From CAZAKZ01 sp964485695 (GTDB lineage Bacteria > Planctomycetota > JAFGQW01): a stretch of DNA of 34,944 nucleotides. The notes below the pieces were generated by a model, which was given only the letters and a program-made list of their open reading frames with translations, was not told where the DNA came from and searched no databases. The position numbers and the translations under genes were made by a program. Of the stretch, positions 1 through 7,771 are shown piece after piece; position 1 is the stretch's first letter, and every line of letters begins with the position of its first letter. The stretch spans positions 1 to 34,944 of the forward strand of contig CAZAKZ010000050.1 of the NCBI GenBank assembly GCA_964485695.1, given 5' to 3'.

Positions 1-64
1 GGCCAAGGAAGGTTTTTCTGCCCAGCCTGGCGATTAGCCGGTTAACGGCCCGGTTTGCGCTCAT
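1..64 (-). CDS. Possible 5' end of a further gene in the sigma/anti-sigma operon (runs off the window)
   Basis: An ATG at 64-62 on the minus strand opens a frame that stays open to the window edge for 21 codons. The visible start is basic (MSANRAVNRLIARLGRKTFL). It would begin 46 nt after the anti-sigma stop in the same direction, so it could be the next gene of that operon. No strong ribosome binding site precedes it (only a weak GGA), and 21 codons are too few to identify a family. It may be a chance open frame. Confidence 0.3.
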   Translation of the reverse strand, partial: MSANRAVNRLIARLGRKTFLG

Positions 65-110
65 TTCCAGCTCATGAAATGCGGCGGGAGGGCTGACAGA
101 AGAATCCTAG

Positions 111-1343
111 CTAGCGAAGGGGAGGGCTGAGTTTCTCCTTGAGGGGGCCGATCCGATCGTTGTGGCCCAGTTCATTCAGAATCAGGGCCCGCTCCTCGAG
201 GAGGAAATCGTTCAGGACCTTGCCGGGAACCTGGTCCGGCAGCGCTTCCAGGGCCTCCTGCTGCAGGCCGTGATGGCGGTAGAGGACGGCTTCGAGGAGC
301 GCCAGGGCCCAGGACGGAAAGCGGCCCTTCAAAGCACCCAGGGCCGCAACGGATTTCACCACCTCCTCCAGGGTCTTCTGGCCGATCACCCGGAAGGCCT
401 CTCCCCCCAGCGGACCGGAACCGGATCTGGGATGGAAGACGTTCCAGACGTAGTGCTTGCCTCTCTTCAACGGAGCCTTGTCCCCGGGAAAGGCCACGGT
501 CCCGGCCCCCTGAAACCGATGTTCCAGCCCCACCTCCCCTTGCTCGTCCAGCACCCGCAGGATCAGGTCCTCCTCAGGGCCGATGGTGGCGATTGAAAAC
601 TCGAACGCCGGGCGGTCGGATCGAATTCCTCCCCGGGGTTTCAAGGCCAGAAAGTCGGGACGGTCCGTCCGGTGTCGATGCACTGGGAGGTCCATGACCC
701 GGGCCCGGCGGGGCCCACGATCCGGCCCCAGAGCCCCCGCCATCCGGGACAGAACGGGATTCCGGAGGAGGCCGGGGTTGTTGTCCGGCGCCTCCCCGGG
801 CCAAAGGTAGAGACGGCCCTCCGGTCGGTCCAGAAGGGCCACACGGGTATCCGGACCGAGGCGGATCCTGTCCCCAGGGCAGAGTAAATCCCCCGGAGAC
901 AGGAGTTGTTTCCGGATCCAGGCCCTTCCCTGGATGAAGAACACCACTGCGTCTCGGTGGACCTCGAGTCCGCCGGTGCTGTCCGTGGATCCCGGCCCGG
1001 CACGATTCATCAGAACAACAACAGCGGAAATCAACAGCACGGCGGCCACGGCGGCCGCAGCGCCGAGGAACCACTTCCGTCGTCTGTACCCGGCCAGGGA
1101 CAAAGGCCCGGACCCCGTGGCCGTGGACGGCTCCTGTTCCAGTAGAAAACCCTCTTCCAGAAGATAACGCAGAGACTCCGAGCACGCACCACAGGCTGCG
1201 ATCCGGGCGAGCAGGGCCTCGTCGACCGGGCCTTTCCCCGAAGCCAACGCCTGGAGCTCCTCCGGGGCGGGACAGTCGTCCCGACAGTTCACCGGCGGAT
1301 CTTCAAGCCCTGCAAACAGAGGGGAGAGCCGAGGTTCCGTCAT
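111..1343 (-). CDS. Putative anti-sigma factor: zinc-finger-like N-terminus, one membrane helix, FecR-like extracytoplasmic domain
   Basis: This 410-residue protein lies downstream of a sigma factor gene and has the layout of a membrane-bound anti-sigma factor. Residues 20-60 resemble a zf-HC2 anti-sigma zinc finger (C24, then C51-x2-C54), but the usual histidine before the CxxC is not present (the residues there are RIAAC). A single hydrophobic helix at about 91-112 follows a basic RRRK stretch, so the N-terminus should be cytoplasmic. Residues 125-185 look FecR-like (GRAWI, GDLLCPGDRI). Residues 240-310 look like a beta-sandwich domain and the last 80 residues are helical, perhaps TPR-like. 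Start is ATG with a weak GGA upstream. Likely role: holding the neighbouring sigma factor inactive until an envelope signal arrives. This is inferred from layout and context; the family is not certain. Confidence 0.6.
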   Translation of the reverse strand: MTEPRLSPLFAGLEDPPVNCRDDCPAPEELQALASGKGPVDEALLARIAACGACSESLRYLLEEGFLLEQEPSTATGSGPLSLAGYRRRKWFLGAAAAVAAVLLISAVVVLMNRAGPGSTDSTGGLEVHRDAVVFFIQGRAWIRKQLLSPGDLLCPGDRIRLGPDTRVALLDRPEGRLYLWPGEAPDNNPGLLRNPVLSRMAGALGPDRGPRRARVMDLPVHRHRTDRPDFLALKPRGGIRSDRPAFEFSIATIGPEEDLILRVLDEQGEVGLEHRFQGAGTVAFPGDKAPLKRGKHYVWNVFHPRSGSGPLGGEAFRVIGQKTLEEVVKSVAALGALKGRFPSWALALLEAVLYRHHGLQQEALEALPDQVPGKVLNDFLLEERALILNELGHNDRIGPLKEKLSPPLR

Positions 1344-1435
1344 GAGTCATTTCCAAAAACAAGCTGCCCGGGAAGCCGCCTGGCCTCCTTCTCTAGAAAG
1401 ATCGAATTCCAGGGGGGAGTTGCCCGAAAAGTCCG

Positions 1436-2281
1436 TCATTCCGGATTTTCCCCCCTGAACCAGGTATCCAGGCCCTCCGGCCGCTCACGGCCCAGAGACT
1501 CCCACACGCCTTCAATATCGGAACAGTCGAACCGACGCATCGACTCGAGCCTCTTGAGGATGGCCTGACGCAGCTTCTCCGACAGGGCCTTCAACCGCTT
1601 GGACAGGGTGCTCTTGTCCTGACCGTACCAGGTACCGAGCTCCCGCAGCTGGAATCCACGCTGGAATCGCAATCTGAGAAGAGTCCGCTCTCCCTCCGTC
1701 AGATCTCCGAGTGCACCGGGCAATGCGGTTTGAAGGGCATCGAGGATCTCCTGATTCCCCACCCGGGCCTGAGGATCGGGTCGAGGAGACACCGGCGGGG
1801 CCTCCAGGGCCTGGACCCGGCCGGCCCGCGACCGATCCCGGGTCGAGCGGTAGACGCGCCGGATCGCGGTGATCTGAACCCACCCCTTGAGCCCCCCCTT
1901 TCCGGAGTAGGTGTTCAGCGGGATGCCCCCGGCGCCTTCACGGGGAAGATAGAGACCGGTGAGAACCTCGTGCGCCACCTCCTCGCGCTCCCTGGAATTC
2001 TGGACCAGGCGGGCCAGGGCCTGAAGAACGTGGGGTTTGAATTCCCGGTGGAACACCTCCCAGGCCCGGTTGTCTCCCGTCTCCAGGGCTGTGACGAGGT
2101 AGAGGTCCTCCACCCGAAGCCCCTGGATCTCTTCCGGGGCTTCGCCGATCCCGTGCATTGATCTCTCGAGCCGCTTGAAGAAGAGCGAGGCCTCCAGGCG
2201 CACCTCGGGCCACTGCGCCACGCCGCGTTCATACGCTTCCCGGAACGCCGGGGATTCTAGTCTCTTTCCCGAAGCGCTCAC
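1436..2281 (-). CDS. RNA polymerase sigma-70 family (ECF-like) sigma factor
   Basis: This 281-residue protein carries a sigma region 2-like segment at about 60-145 (ending LKGWVQITAIRRVYRSTR) and a region 4 helix-turn-helix at about 185-245, with LTEGERTLLRLRFQRGFQLR followed by STLSKRLKALSEKLR. That layout is typical of ECF-type sigma factors, although the N-terminal extension of about 55 residues makes it longer than usual. It starts with GTG, and GTG and the TGA of the upstream DUF192 gene overlap by 4 nt (GTGA), which suggests translational coupling. The gene for the likely anti-sigma factor begins 92 nt downstream. Its promoter targets cannot be read from this window. Residues 246-281 form an unexplained C-terminal tail. 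Confidence 0.8.
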   Translation of the reverse strand: MSASGKRLESPAFREAYERGVAQWPEVRLEASLFFKRLERSMHGIGEAPEEIQGLRVEDLYLVTALETGDNRAWEVFHREFKPHVLQALARLVQNSREREEVAHEVLTGLYLPREGAGGIPLNTYSGKGGLKGWVQITAIRRVYRSTRDRSRAGRVQALEAPPVSPRPDPQARVGNQEILDALQTALPGALGDLTEGERTLLRLRFQRGFQLRELGTWYGQDKSTLSKRLKALSEKLRQAILKRLESMRRFDCSDIEGVWESLGRERPEGLDTWFRGENPE

Positions 2282-3288
2282 GGCTTCCGGCCCTCGAGGT
2301 TTTTGTCCCCGCCGGGGATCCTACCGGGCACCTCCACCCTGTCTCCGACCTGGATACCGTGCTTCCGGAACCAGCCGGCGGTAGTTTCCAGAGCCATTTT
2401 CACCGGGAAATCAGAGGACTTCCCCACGAAGTCCATGGACTCGAGACGGACCAGCTTCCGGATCACCCCGCTTGCGTCCAGGTAGGCGAGGTCCAGGGGC
2501 ACGCGAACGTTGAGCATCCAGTAGCTGAGGACCTCTTCTTCCGGATAGAGGAAGAGCATGCCGGTTCCCTCGGGAACGTGTTGCCGGTACATCAAGCCGA
2601 GCAGCCGTTTTTCTCTCTCATCGGCAACCTCCACAAGGAGCGGAATCCCGCTCACCTCGATTTCCAGCGGTGGAGGGTTCGTGATGGGCGTGTACTCGGG
2701 CTCGGCACCGTGGTAGGCCGATTCCGGTAGTCCCAGGCGTGTTCCCTTGGGCAGGCCTCGCTCCCCGTATCCACCGGGTCTGAGGAACAGGACGAACCGG
2801 ACCGCGCCGTCCGCCTCGAGGACGCATCGTGTCGGGCCCAGTGTCACCCTGTGATGGGCGAGCACCCTTCCGCTGTTATCCAGAAACAGGACCTGGATCC
2901 TCCGTTCCAGGGAATCGGAGAGGGCGAGGGGACGGTTTCGCGCATCCGGGTAGACATACATCAGGGAAGTGGGCGGTCTCTCCCGATAGAGGAGATCCGC
3001 AGGGGATCTCCAGACGGACCTGCCGCCCCCACCTGAGCCGAGCACAGAGAACTCCTCGCGGAGACGGTTCTCCTTGATGAGGATCACCGGGATCGTCGCG
3101 CTCCCGATGCGAACCCCCTCCGGGGTTGGATGTTGCAGCGCTCCGGTGCCGGACTTTCGAACGTGTCCAGGGCGAACCGCGCCGGAGGAACCGCTGCCAC
3201 AGCCTCCAGGATATATCAGGAGGAGCAGTGGAGTGCAAGAAAGGCAGGTGGCCAAAAATTGCTGAAAACCACCGGGCATCCGAAACAT
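2278..3288 (-). CDS. Exported protein with a C-terminal DUF192 domain and a possible degenerate second copy
   Basis: The protein has 336 residues. Residues 214-322 match DUF192 well: ERE-x5-GLMYR, GMLFLYPEE, a WMLNVRVPLDLAYLD core and a final GIQVGDRVEV. Residues 60-190 show a similar order of elements without the core motifs, so they may be a decayed DUF192 copy. The N-terminus is hydrophobic (about 9-27) and a cysteine follows at 30 in YPGGC, which fits an exported protein but is a weak lipobox. DUF192 proteins are secreted and of unknown function. The ATG has GCGAGG upstream. The gene overlaps the sigma factor by 4 nt and seems to be first in that operon, which begins 55 nt after the endonuclease III-like gene. 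A role in the signal handled by the sigma factor is inference. Confidence 0.7.
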   Translation of the reverse strand: MFRMPGGFQQFLATCLSCTPLLLLIYPGGCGSGSSGAVRPGHVRKSGTGALQHPTPEGVRIGSATIPVILIKENRLREEFSVLGSGGGGRSVWRSPADLLYRERPPTSLMYVYPDARNRPLALSDSLERRIQVLFLDNSGRVLAHHRVTLGPTRCVLEADGAVRFVLFLRPGGYGERGLPKGTRLGLPESAYHGAEPEYTPITNPPPLEIEVSGIPLLVEVADEREKRLLGLMYRQHVPEGTGMLFLYPEEEVLSYWMLNVRVPLDLAYLDASGVIRKLVRLESMDFVGKSSDFPVKMALETTAGWFRKHGIQVGDRVEVPGRIPGGDKNLEGRKP

Positions 3289-3343
3289 GACCTCGCCTGA
3301 AACTTCGAAGTTCCTGGTAGTGAGCGGTTCAATTCCCGGGATT

Positions 3344-4147
3344 CTACTCCGCGGTCTCGGACTTATCTTTTCGTCCGACCTTCTTCGAAGACGCGACCGG
3401 CGACCGGGCCGTCTGGGCCGCGTCCTCCCCGGAGCTCGCCCGGGTCTTCTTTCTTCTGGCAGTCTTCACTCTGCGACGACCCATGGCGCAAAGGGAAACG
3501 GCCTGACACTGCGTGCAATAGTAAGACTTCACCCCGCACACCTCGTGGCCGTGGCGGGCCAGGAGATAGGTGAGGCGGGGCAGCTCCTCGGGAAGGACCA
3601 GTTCGTTCACCGAGGCGACGATCGTCTTGAGGCTGGTGGTCTTCTTGATGGCGCCCACCCGCATGAGGATCCGCCCCATAGAGGCGAAGGGAATGAACTT
3701 CTCCTCATCTCGGATCTGGGAAAACAGCACGAGGGCCGCACGGCCGAGGTCCAGGCCTTCGACGCCGGACAGGGTCTGCAGGGCCTGGTCCGGAAACTCG
3801 CATGGATTCGACAGGTCGAACTCGTCGCGGTACCGGGCCTCGTAGAGATACTCGAGGCCGGACTTGATATTGGCGGCGGTGGTGGATTTGTCCTCCTTGC
3901 GGACCTCCGTGAGGCACCCCTCGATCTCCCGCTCGCTGGATACGCGAACCTCGTTCCAGTCCACGAAGGTCTTCTTCAACCGCCTCACCCCGGCCTCGGC
4001 GGCCTTCTTCCCGGACATGCCCTCGATAATGAGGTACGAGAACTGATCCAGGGGGTCCTCCACGTCGAGGAGGCTGGCCCTGGAGTAGCTCTTCTCGAGG
4101 GCAGCCAGCAGTTTCTTCACCAATGTATCGGCCTGTCTGGTGGTCAT
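3344..4147 (-). CDS. Endonuclease III-like [4Fe-4S] protein lacking the catalytic Lys and Asp (probable pseudoenzyme)
   Basis: This 267-residue protein has the endonuclease III (HhH-GPD) layout. An HhH-like LSGVEGLDLGRAA lies at 126-138. The cysteines at 204, 211, 214 and 220 have the spacing C-x6-C-x2-C-x5-C, which is exactly the [4Fe-4S] loop of the Nth family. In Nth the HhH motif reads LPGVGRKTA with a catalytic lysine; here the aligned position is leucine 131. The catalytic aspartate of the VDTH motif also seems to be absent (PFASMGRILMRVG at 153-165). The protein may therefore bind DNA without cutting it. A basic, serine-rich tail of about 45 residues follows the cluster and could contact nucleic acid. 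It sits after rpsP and before the sigma operon. The ATG has only a weak SD (GGAT). Function is unknown; loss of activity is inferred from hand alignment. Confidence 0.65.
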   Translation of the reverse strand: MTTRQADTLVKKLLAALEKSYSRASLLDVEDPLDQFSYLIIEGMSGKKAAEAGVRRLKKTFVDWNEVRVSSEREIEGCLTEVRKEDKSTTAANIKSGLEYLYEARYRDEFDLSNPCEFPDQALQTLSGVEGLDLGRAALVLFSQIRDEEKFIPFASMGRILMRVGAIKKTTSLKTIVASVNELVLPEELPRLTYLLARHGHEVCGVKSYYCTQCQAVSLCAMGRRRVKTARRKKTRASSGEDAAQTARSPVASSKKVGRKDKSETAE

Positions 4148-4258
4148 GGATCATCCATCGGCCCGGACCCGGGCCTTGGTCAGAGTCCAGCTGATTCCGG
4201 TCGCCTGCGGCAGGAGAGGGGCCGGTCTGCTTCTGGATCCGCCCGGGGCGGCCGGGAG

Positions 4259-4549
4259 TTACGCGTCCTTCTTCTTCCTGGCCTTTTTCTTCTCCCGCTG
4301 AAAGCGGATGCCGAGCGGCCGGAGCAGGGCCACCACGCTCTCGGACGGGATCGCACCCTGGCCGTACCAGTAGTGGACACGCTCCGCATTCACGACGATC
4401 TTCTTCAAGTCGTCCGGCTCTAAGGGGTCGTAATGCCCCAGGTTCTCGATACTCTTGCCATCGCGCGGCGTACGCCCTTCATAGGCGCCGATACGGAAAT
4501 AGGGTCGGTTCCGCCGACCCTCCCGCGACATCCGGATTTTTACCGCCAT
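4259..4549 (-). CDS. rpsP: 30S ribosomal protein S16
   Basis: The product is a 96-residue protein whose start, MAVKIRMSREGRRNRPYFRI, and the following GRTPRDGKSIENLGHYDP and WYGQGAIPSE segments are diagnostic of bacterial S16. It is an assembly protein of the small ribosomal subunit body and binds 16S rRNA. The lysine/arginine-rich tail is normal for the family. An AGGAG lies 12 nt before the ATG. The gene follows ffh after 103 nt, a pairing common in bacteria. The genes that often come next (rimM, trmD, rplS) are not here; the endonuclease III-like gene follows instead. An uninterrupted dyad GGCCCG/CGGGCC lies downstream at about 4160-4176 without a T-tract. Confidence 0.97.
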   Translation of the reverse strand: MAVKIRMSREGRRNRPYFRIGAYEGRTPRDGKSIENLGHYDPLEPDDLKKIVVNAERVHYWYGQGAIPSESVVALLRPLGIRFQREKKKARKKKDA

Positions 4550-4652
4550 CCGATTCTTGAACTCCTGTCAATCGGGGATTCTTCGCCTCTGGACGAGATG
4601 CCCTGGAATCCCAGTTCCCTAAAAAAATTCTCTGTAAAACAATATGTCCTGA

Positions 4653-6059
4653 TTACCTTTGAAAAGGGTTCTTTCGGCCTTGCAGCGGATCGAGACCCAT
4701 CCGCTTGGCGCGCTTCATTTCCTTGAGTTTTCTCTTCTCGTGCTTGCCAGCGACCATCTTCCCCATGAAACCGCCCGAGGTTTTGAGCTGTTTCATCATC
4801 TTCCGGGCCTGATTGAACTGGTTCACCAGGTCCCGGACGTCCCTCGCCTCGCTGCCGCTGCCCCGGGCAATGCGCCGTCTGCGGCTGTGGTCGATGATCT
4901 CGGGCCGAGCCCTTTCCTGCGGCGTCATGGAGTAGATGAGGGCCTCCATCCGGCTGAAATCGGAAACGTCCAGGTCCTGGCCCTGGGTGAGTTCCTTCAT
5001 GCCGGGGATCATGGCCATGAGGTCCTTGAGGGGCCCCATCTTCTTCATCGTCTGCATCTGTTCCAGGAAATCATCCAGGCTGAAGGAGCCGGCAAAGAGC
5101 TTTTCCGCCTTGGCCTGGGCCTCTTCCTGGTCCTGGGCGTCCTGGGCCTTTTCCACCAGGGTGACAATGTCCCCCATGCCCAGAATCCGTCCGGCCACGC
5201 GGTCGGGGTGGAACTCCTCAAGGCGGTCCAGCTTTTCCCCCACACCCATGAACTTGATGGGCTTGCCCGTCACCTTCTTGATGCTGAGGGCAGCGCCGCC
5301 GCGGGCGTCCCCGTCCATCTTGGTGAGTACGACCCCCGTGAGGTCCAGCCGCTCGTTGAATTCCCTGGCGCTCACCACCGCATCCTGGCCCGTCATGGCG
5401 TCGCACACCAGGAAGATCTCGTGCGGATTGACCTTGCCCTGGATGTCCTTGAGCTCGGCCATCAACGCCTCGTCGATGTGGAGACGGCCTGCGGTATCCA
5501 GGATGACGACGTTCCGGCCCGTCTTACCGGCCTCTTTCACGGCGCGCTTGCAGATCTTGGCCGGACGACCGCCCCGCTCGGCGTAGACCGGGATATCCAG
5601 CTCCTGGCCCAGGGTCTCCAGCTGATCGATGGCCGCGGGTCGCTGCACGTCGGCCGCCACCAGGAGCGGTGCGCGACCCTTGGAGTGGAAATACCGAGCC
5701 AGCTTTCCACTGGTGGTGGTTTTACCGCTTCCCTGCAGCCCCACCATCATGATGACCGTGGGTCCGGAAGCCGCATAGTTGACGGTTGGATCCGCGGGGC
5801 CCATGAGGCGGGTCAGCTCCTCCTGGACGATCTTCACGATCATCTGACCGGGCTGGACGGTCTTCAGCACCTCTTCTCCGACCGCTTTCTCCGTCACCTC
5901 CTTGATGAAGCCCTTGACCACCTCGAACTGGACGTCGGCCTCGAGGAGCGCCTTCCGGACCTCGCGCATCCCATCTCGAATATTCTGCTCCGACAACCGG
6001 CCCCTCTTGTAAAAGACATTGAGCGCCGATTTCAGTCGGTCCGAGATGTTCTCAAACAT
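4653..6059 (-). CDS. ffh: Signal recognition particle GTPase Ffh
   Basis: The 468-residue product has the full Ffh plan: an N domain (1-95), a G domain and a methionine-rich M domain. GTPase motifs are visible: P-loop GLQGSGKTT at 108-116, DTAGR at 188-192 and TKMDG at 246-250. The M domain from about 325 has the SRP-RNA-binding SRRRRIARGSG at 392-402. Ffh with 4.5S RNA brings ribosomes translating membrane proteins to FtsY and SecYEG. The length is close to normal (about 450). The gene lies between murA and rpsP. The upstream 230 nt hold a possible promoter and a hairpin. I looked there for the SRP RNA tetraloop motif and did not find it. Confidence 0.97.
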   Translation of the reverse strand: MFENISDRLKSALNVFYKRGRLSEQNIRDGMREVRKALLEADVQFEVVKGFIKEVTEKAVGEEVLKTVQPGQMIVKIVQEELTRLMGPADPTVNYAASGPTVIMMVGLQGSGKTTTSGKLARYFHSKGRAPLLVAADVQRPAAIDQLETLGQELDIPVYAERGGRPAKICKRAVKEAGKTGRNVVILDTAGRLHIDEALMAELKDIQGKVNPHEIFLVCDAMTGQDAVVSAREFNERLDLTGVVLTKMDGDARGGAALSIKKVTGKPIKFMGVGEKLDRLEEFHPDRVAGRILGMGDIVTLVEKAQDAQDQEEAQAKAEKLFAGSFSLDDFLEQMQTMKKMGPLKDLMAMIPGMKELTQGQDLDVSDFSRMEALIYSMTPQERARPEIIDHSRRRRIARGSGSEARDVRDLVNQFNQARKMMKQLKTSGGFMGKMVAGKHEKRKLKEMKRAKRMGLDPLQGRKNPFQR

Positions 6060-6169
6060 ATCTCACTGAAAATAAAAAAGTTCCAGGACTCCAGGCCAGG
6101 AGGAATCCACGGTCTTTCCCGGGGGGAGGGATGCCTGGACCGGTACAGAATCCAGGCCCTTGACCGGCA

Positions 6170-6199
6170 ATGGTAGACGGAGACCGGTCGGGATTTCAA
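6170..6199 (-). promoter_or_regulatory. Weak candidate sigma-70 promoter for ffh
   Basis: On the minus strand a TTGAAA (6199-6194) is followed after 18 nt by TACCAT (6175-6170), 5/6 and 4/6 matches to the -35 and -10 consensus. It lies about 115 nt before the ffh start. Downstream in the leader, GCCTGGA and TCCAGGC (6157-6151 and 6139-6133 on the minus strand) can form a 7-bp hairpin. Matches of this quality occur by chance, so the call is weak. Confidence 0.25.
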
Positions 6200-6259
6200 G
6201 AATGCCGGAAATAAGTTCCAGGGGGAGAAAGGTCGGAAATGCCGCCCCTAGATGACGAC

Positions 6260-6295
6260 ATTCAAGGTAATCAAGGCATTCAAGGCAATCAGGCC
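6260..6295. repeat. Four tandem 9-nt units overlapping the murA stop codon
   Basis: Four consecutive 9-nt units, ATTCAAGGT, AATCAAGGC, ATTCAAGGC and AATCAGGCC, fill 6260-6295. The last unit covers the murA stop codon (6289-6291). On the minus strand they read as repeats of TTGAWTRCC. They are not hairpin forming and are not followed by a T-tract, so they do not look like a terminator. Confidence 0.6.
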
Positions 6296-7572
6296 TCGAC
6301 CCGCTCGACCCGGGCCCCCAGGCTGTTCAGCTTCTCCTCGAAATGAGCATACCCGCGGTCCAGATGATACACGCGGTTCACCTCGGTGGATCCCGAAGCC
6401 ACGAGGCCGGCCAGCACCAGAGCTGCACCCGCCCGGAGGTCAGAGGCCTTGACCGGTGCGGCGGCCAGCGGCCTCCCTCCGTGGACCAGGGCGCAGGCCC
6501 CCTCCTGGCTGATCTTCGCGCCCATACGGTTGAGCTCGGCCACGTGGATGAACCGGTCGGGAAAGACCTTTTCGTGCACGGCACTCACCCCCGAAACCGT
6601 GCAGAGCAGGGCCATGAGCTGGGCCTGCAGGTCCGTGGGGATGCCGGGAAAGGGCAGCGTGTAGAGGTCCTGGGGCTGGAGGTCGCCCTCGGCCCGGACC
6701 CTGCACCCCATGCCCGACTGGGTCTTCTCCACCGTGACACCGAGACGTCTGAGAAAATCCAGCACGGCCATGAGGTGGTCCGTACGCAGGTTGTCCACCT
6801 CGAGATCCCCCCGGGTGAGGGCACCCGCCACCAGAAAGGTGCCGGCCTCGATGCGATCCGGAATGATGCGGTACCGGGTTCCGTGCAGGGACTCCACCCC
6901 TTCCACCTCGAGGCGATGGGTGCCGATGCCGTGGATGCGGGCGCCCATGCAGACCAGAAACCGGCACAGGTCCTGGATTTCCGGTTCGATGGCCGCGCCC
7001 TCGAGGACGGTATTTCCCTCGGCCAGCGTAGCGGCCATGAGCACGTTGGCGGTTCCCAGAACCGTGGAGCCGTAGGGCCCGCCCATGTACATCTCGGCCC
7101 CCTTGAGTCGGGTTATTTCCCCCTCCACGTACCCCCCCTTGCCCACGGGAACCTCGGCGCCGAGCTGCTGGAGCCCTTTCAGGTGCAGCTCCACGGGGCG
7201 GGGCCCGATGAGACACCCCCCGGGCAGGCTGACCTGACACCGCTTTCGCCGCGCCAGGAGAGGACCCAGCACGCAAAATCCGGCCCGCATGGTGCTCATC
7301 AGGTCGTAATGCGCAATACACAGGTCCTCGTTCACAACCCGCGTGGTCACAGCACTCCCCGAAGTCCCCGACCGGGTCACCTCCACGCCCAGGGTTTCGA
7401 GAAGTTGTAGCATGGTGCGGATGTCCTGGAGGTCGGGTACGCCTTCCACCACGCAGACATCATCGGTCATCAAGGTCGCAGCCAGGATGGGCAGGGCGGC
7501 ATTCTTGGCCCCGGAACACCGGACCTTGCCCGTGAGTCGGGTTCCGCCCTCGATCAAGAACTTGTCCATCAT
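6289..7572 (-). CDS. murA: UDP-N-acetylglucosamine 1-carboxyvinyltransferase MurA
   Basis: MurA transfers enolpyruvate from PEP to UDP-GlcNAc, the first committed step of peptidoglycan synthesis in the cytoplasm. The 427-residue product has the family start MDKFLIEGG, the conserved GAKNAALP at 21-28, STMRAG at 93-98 and the catalytic loop PGGCLIGPRPVELH with the active cysteine at 120. That cysteine, rather than aspartate, implies the fosfomycin-sensitive type of active site. Two ATGs stand in tandem (7572 and 7569) directly after GGGGAGGAG; the second has the better spacing and gives MDKFLIEGG. A possible promoter (TTGAGG, 17 nt, CACAAT; 7775-7747) overlaps the end of the upstream gene. The stop codon lies in a 9-nt tandem repeat. 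Confidence 0.97.
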   Translation of the reverse strand: MMDKFLIEGGTRLTGKVRCSGAKNAALPILAATLMTDDVCVVEGVPDLQDIRTMLQLLETLGVEVTRSGTSGSAVTTRVVNEDLCIAHYDLMSTMRAGFCVLGPLLARRKRCQVSLPGGCLIGPRPVELHLKGLQQLGAEVPVGKGGYVEGEITRLKGAEMYMGGPYGSTVLGTANVLMAATLAEGNTVLEGAAIEPEIQDLCRFLVCMGARIHGIGTHRLEVEGVESLHGTRYRIIPDRIEAGTFLVAGALTRGDLEVDNLRTDHLMAVLDFLRRLGVTVEKTQSGMGCRVRAEGDLQPQDLYTLPFPGIPTDLQAQLMALLCTVSGVSAVHEKVFPDRFIHVAELNRMGAKISQEGACALVHGGRPLAAAPVKASDLRAGAALVLAGLVASGSTEVNRVYHLDRGYAHFEEKLNSLGARVERVEA

Positions 7573-7771
7573 CTCCTCCCCAAAAGAAAACCGGACAGGA
7601 CCCCTGGAGATCTCTCCTCAATCATGCTGCAAGGGAAAGGTTCGTATCGAAGAATCCGTACACCGGAGTACGAGAGGATTCACCGCCCTGAATCAGCCGC
7701 CCATCCTACCTTCTGAACCGGTGCTTGTCTCGTGCTTCCCGGGATAATTGTGTTCAAGGCGCGCGTTTACC

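Noticed and set aside
4659..6176. A 505-codon open frame on the plus strand opposite ffh
   Set aside because: It is a GC-bias shadow of ffh, without known motifs and with an His/Leu-rich composition.
6060..6288. A possible SRP RNA or other ncRNA between ffh and murA
   Set aside because: No conserved SRP RNA GGAA-type tetraloop stem or other known RNA pattern was found, only a weak promoter, a 7-bp hairpin and 9-nt repeats.
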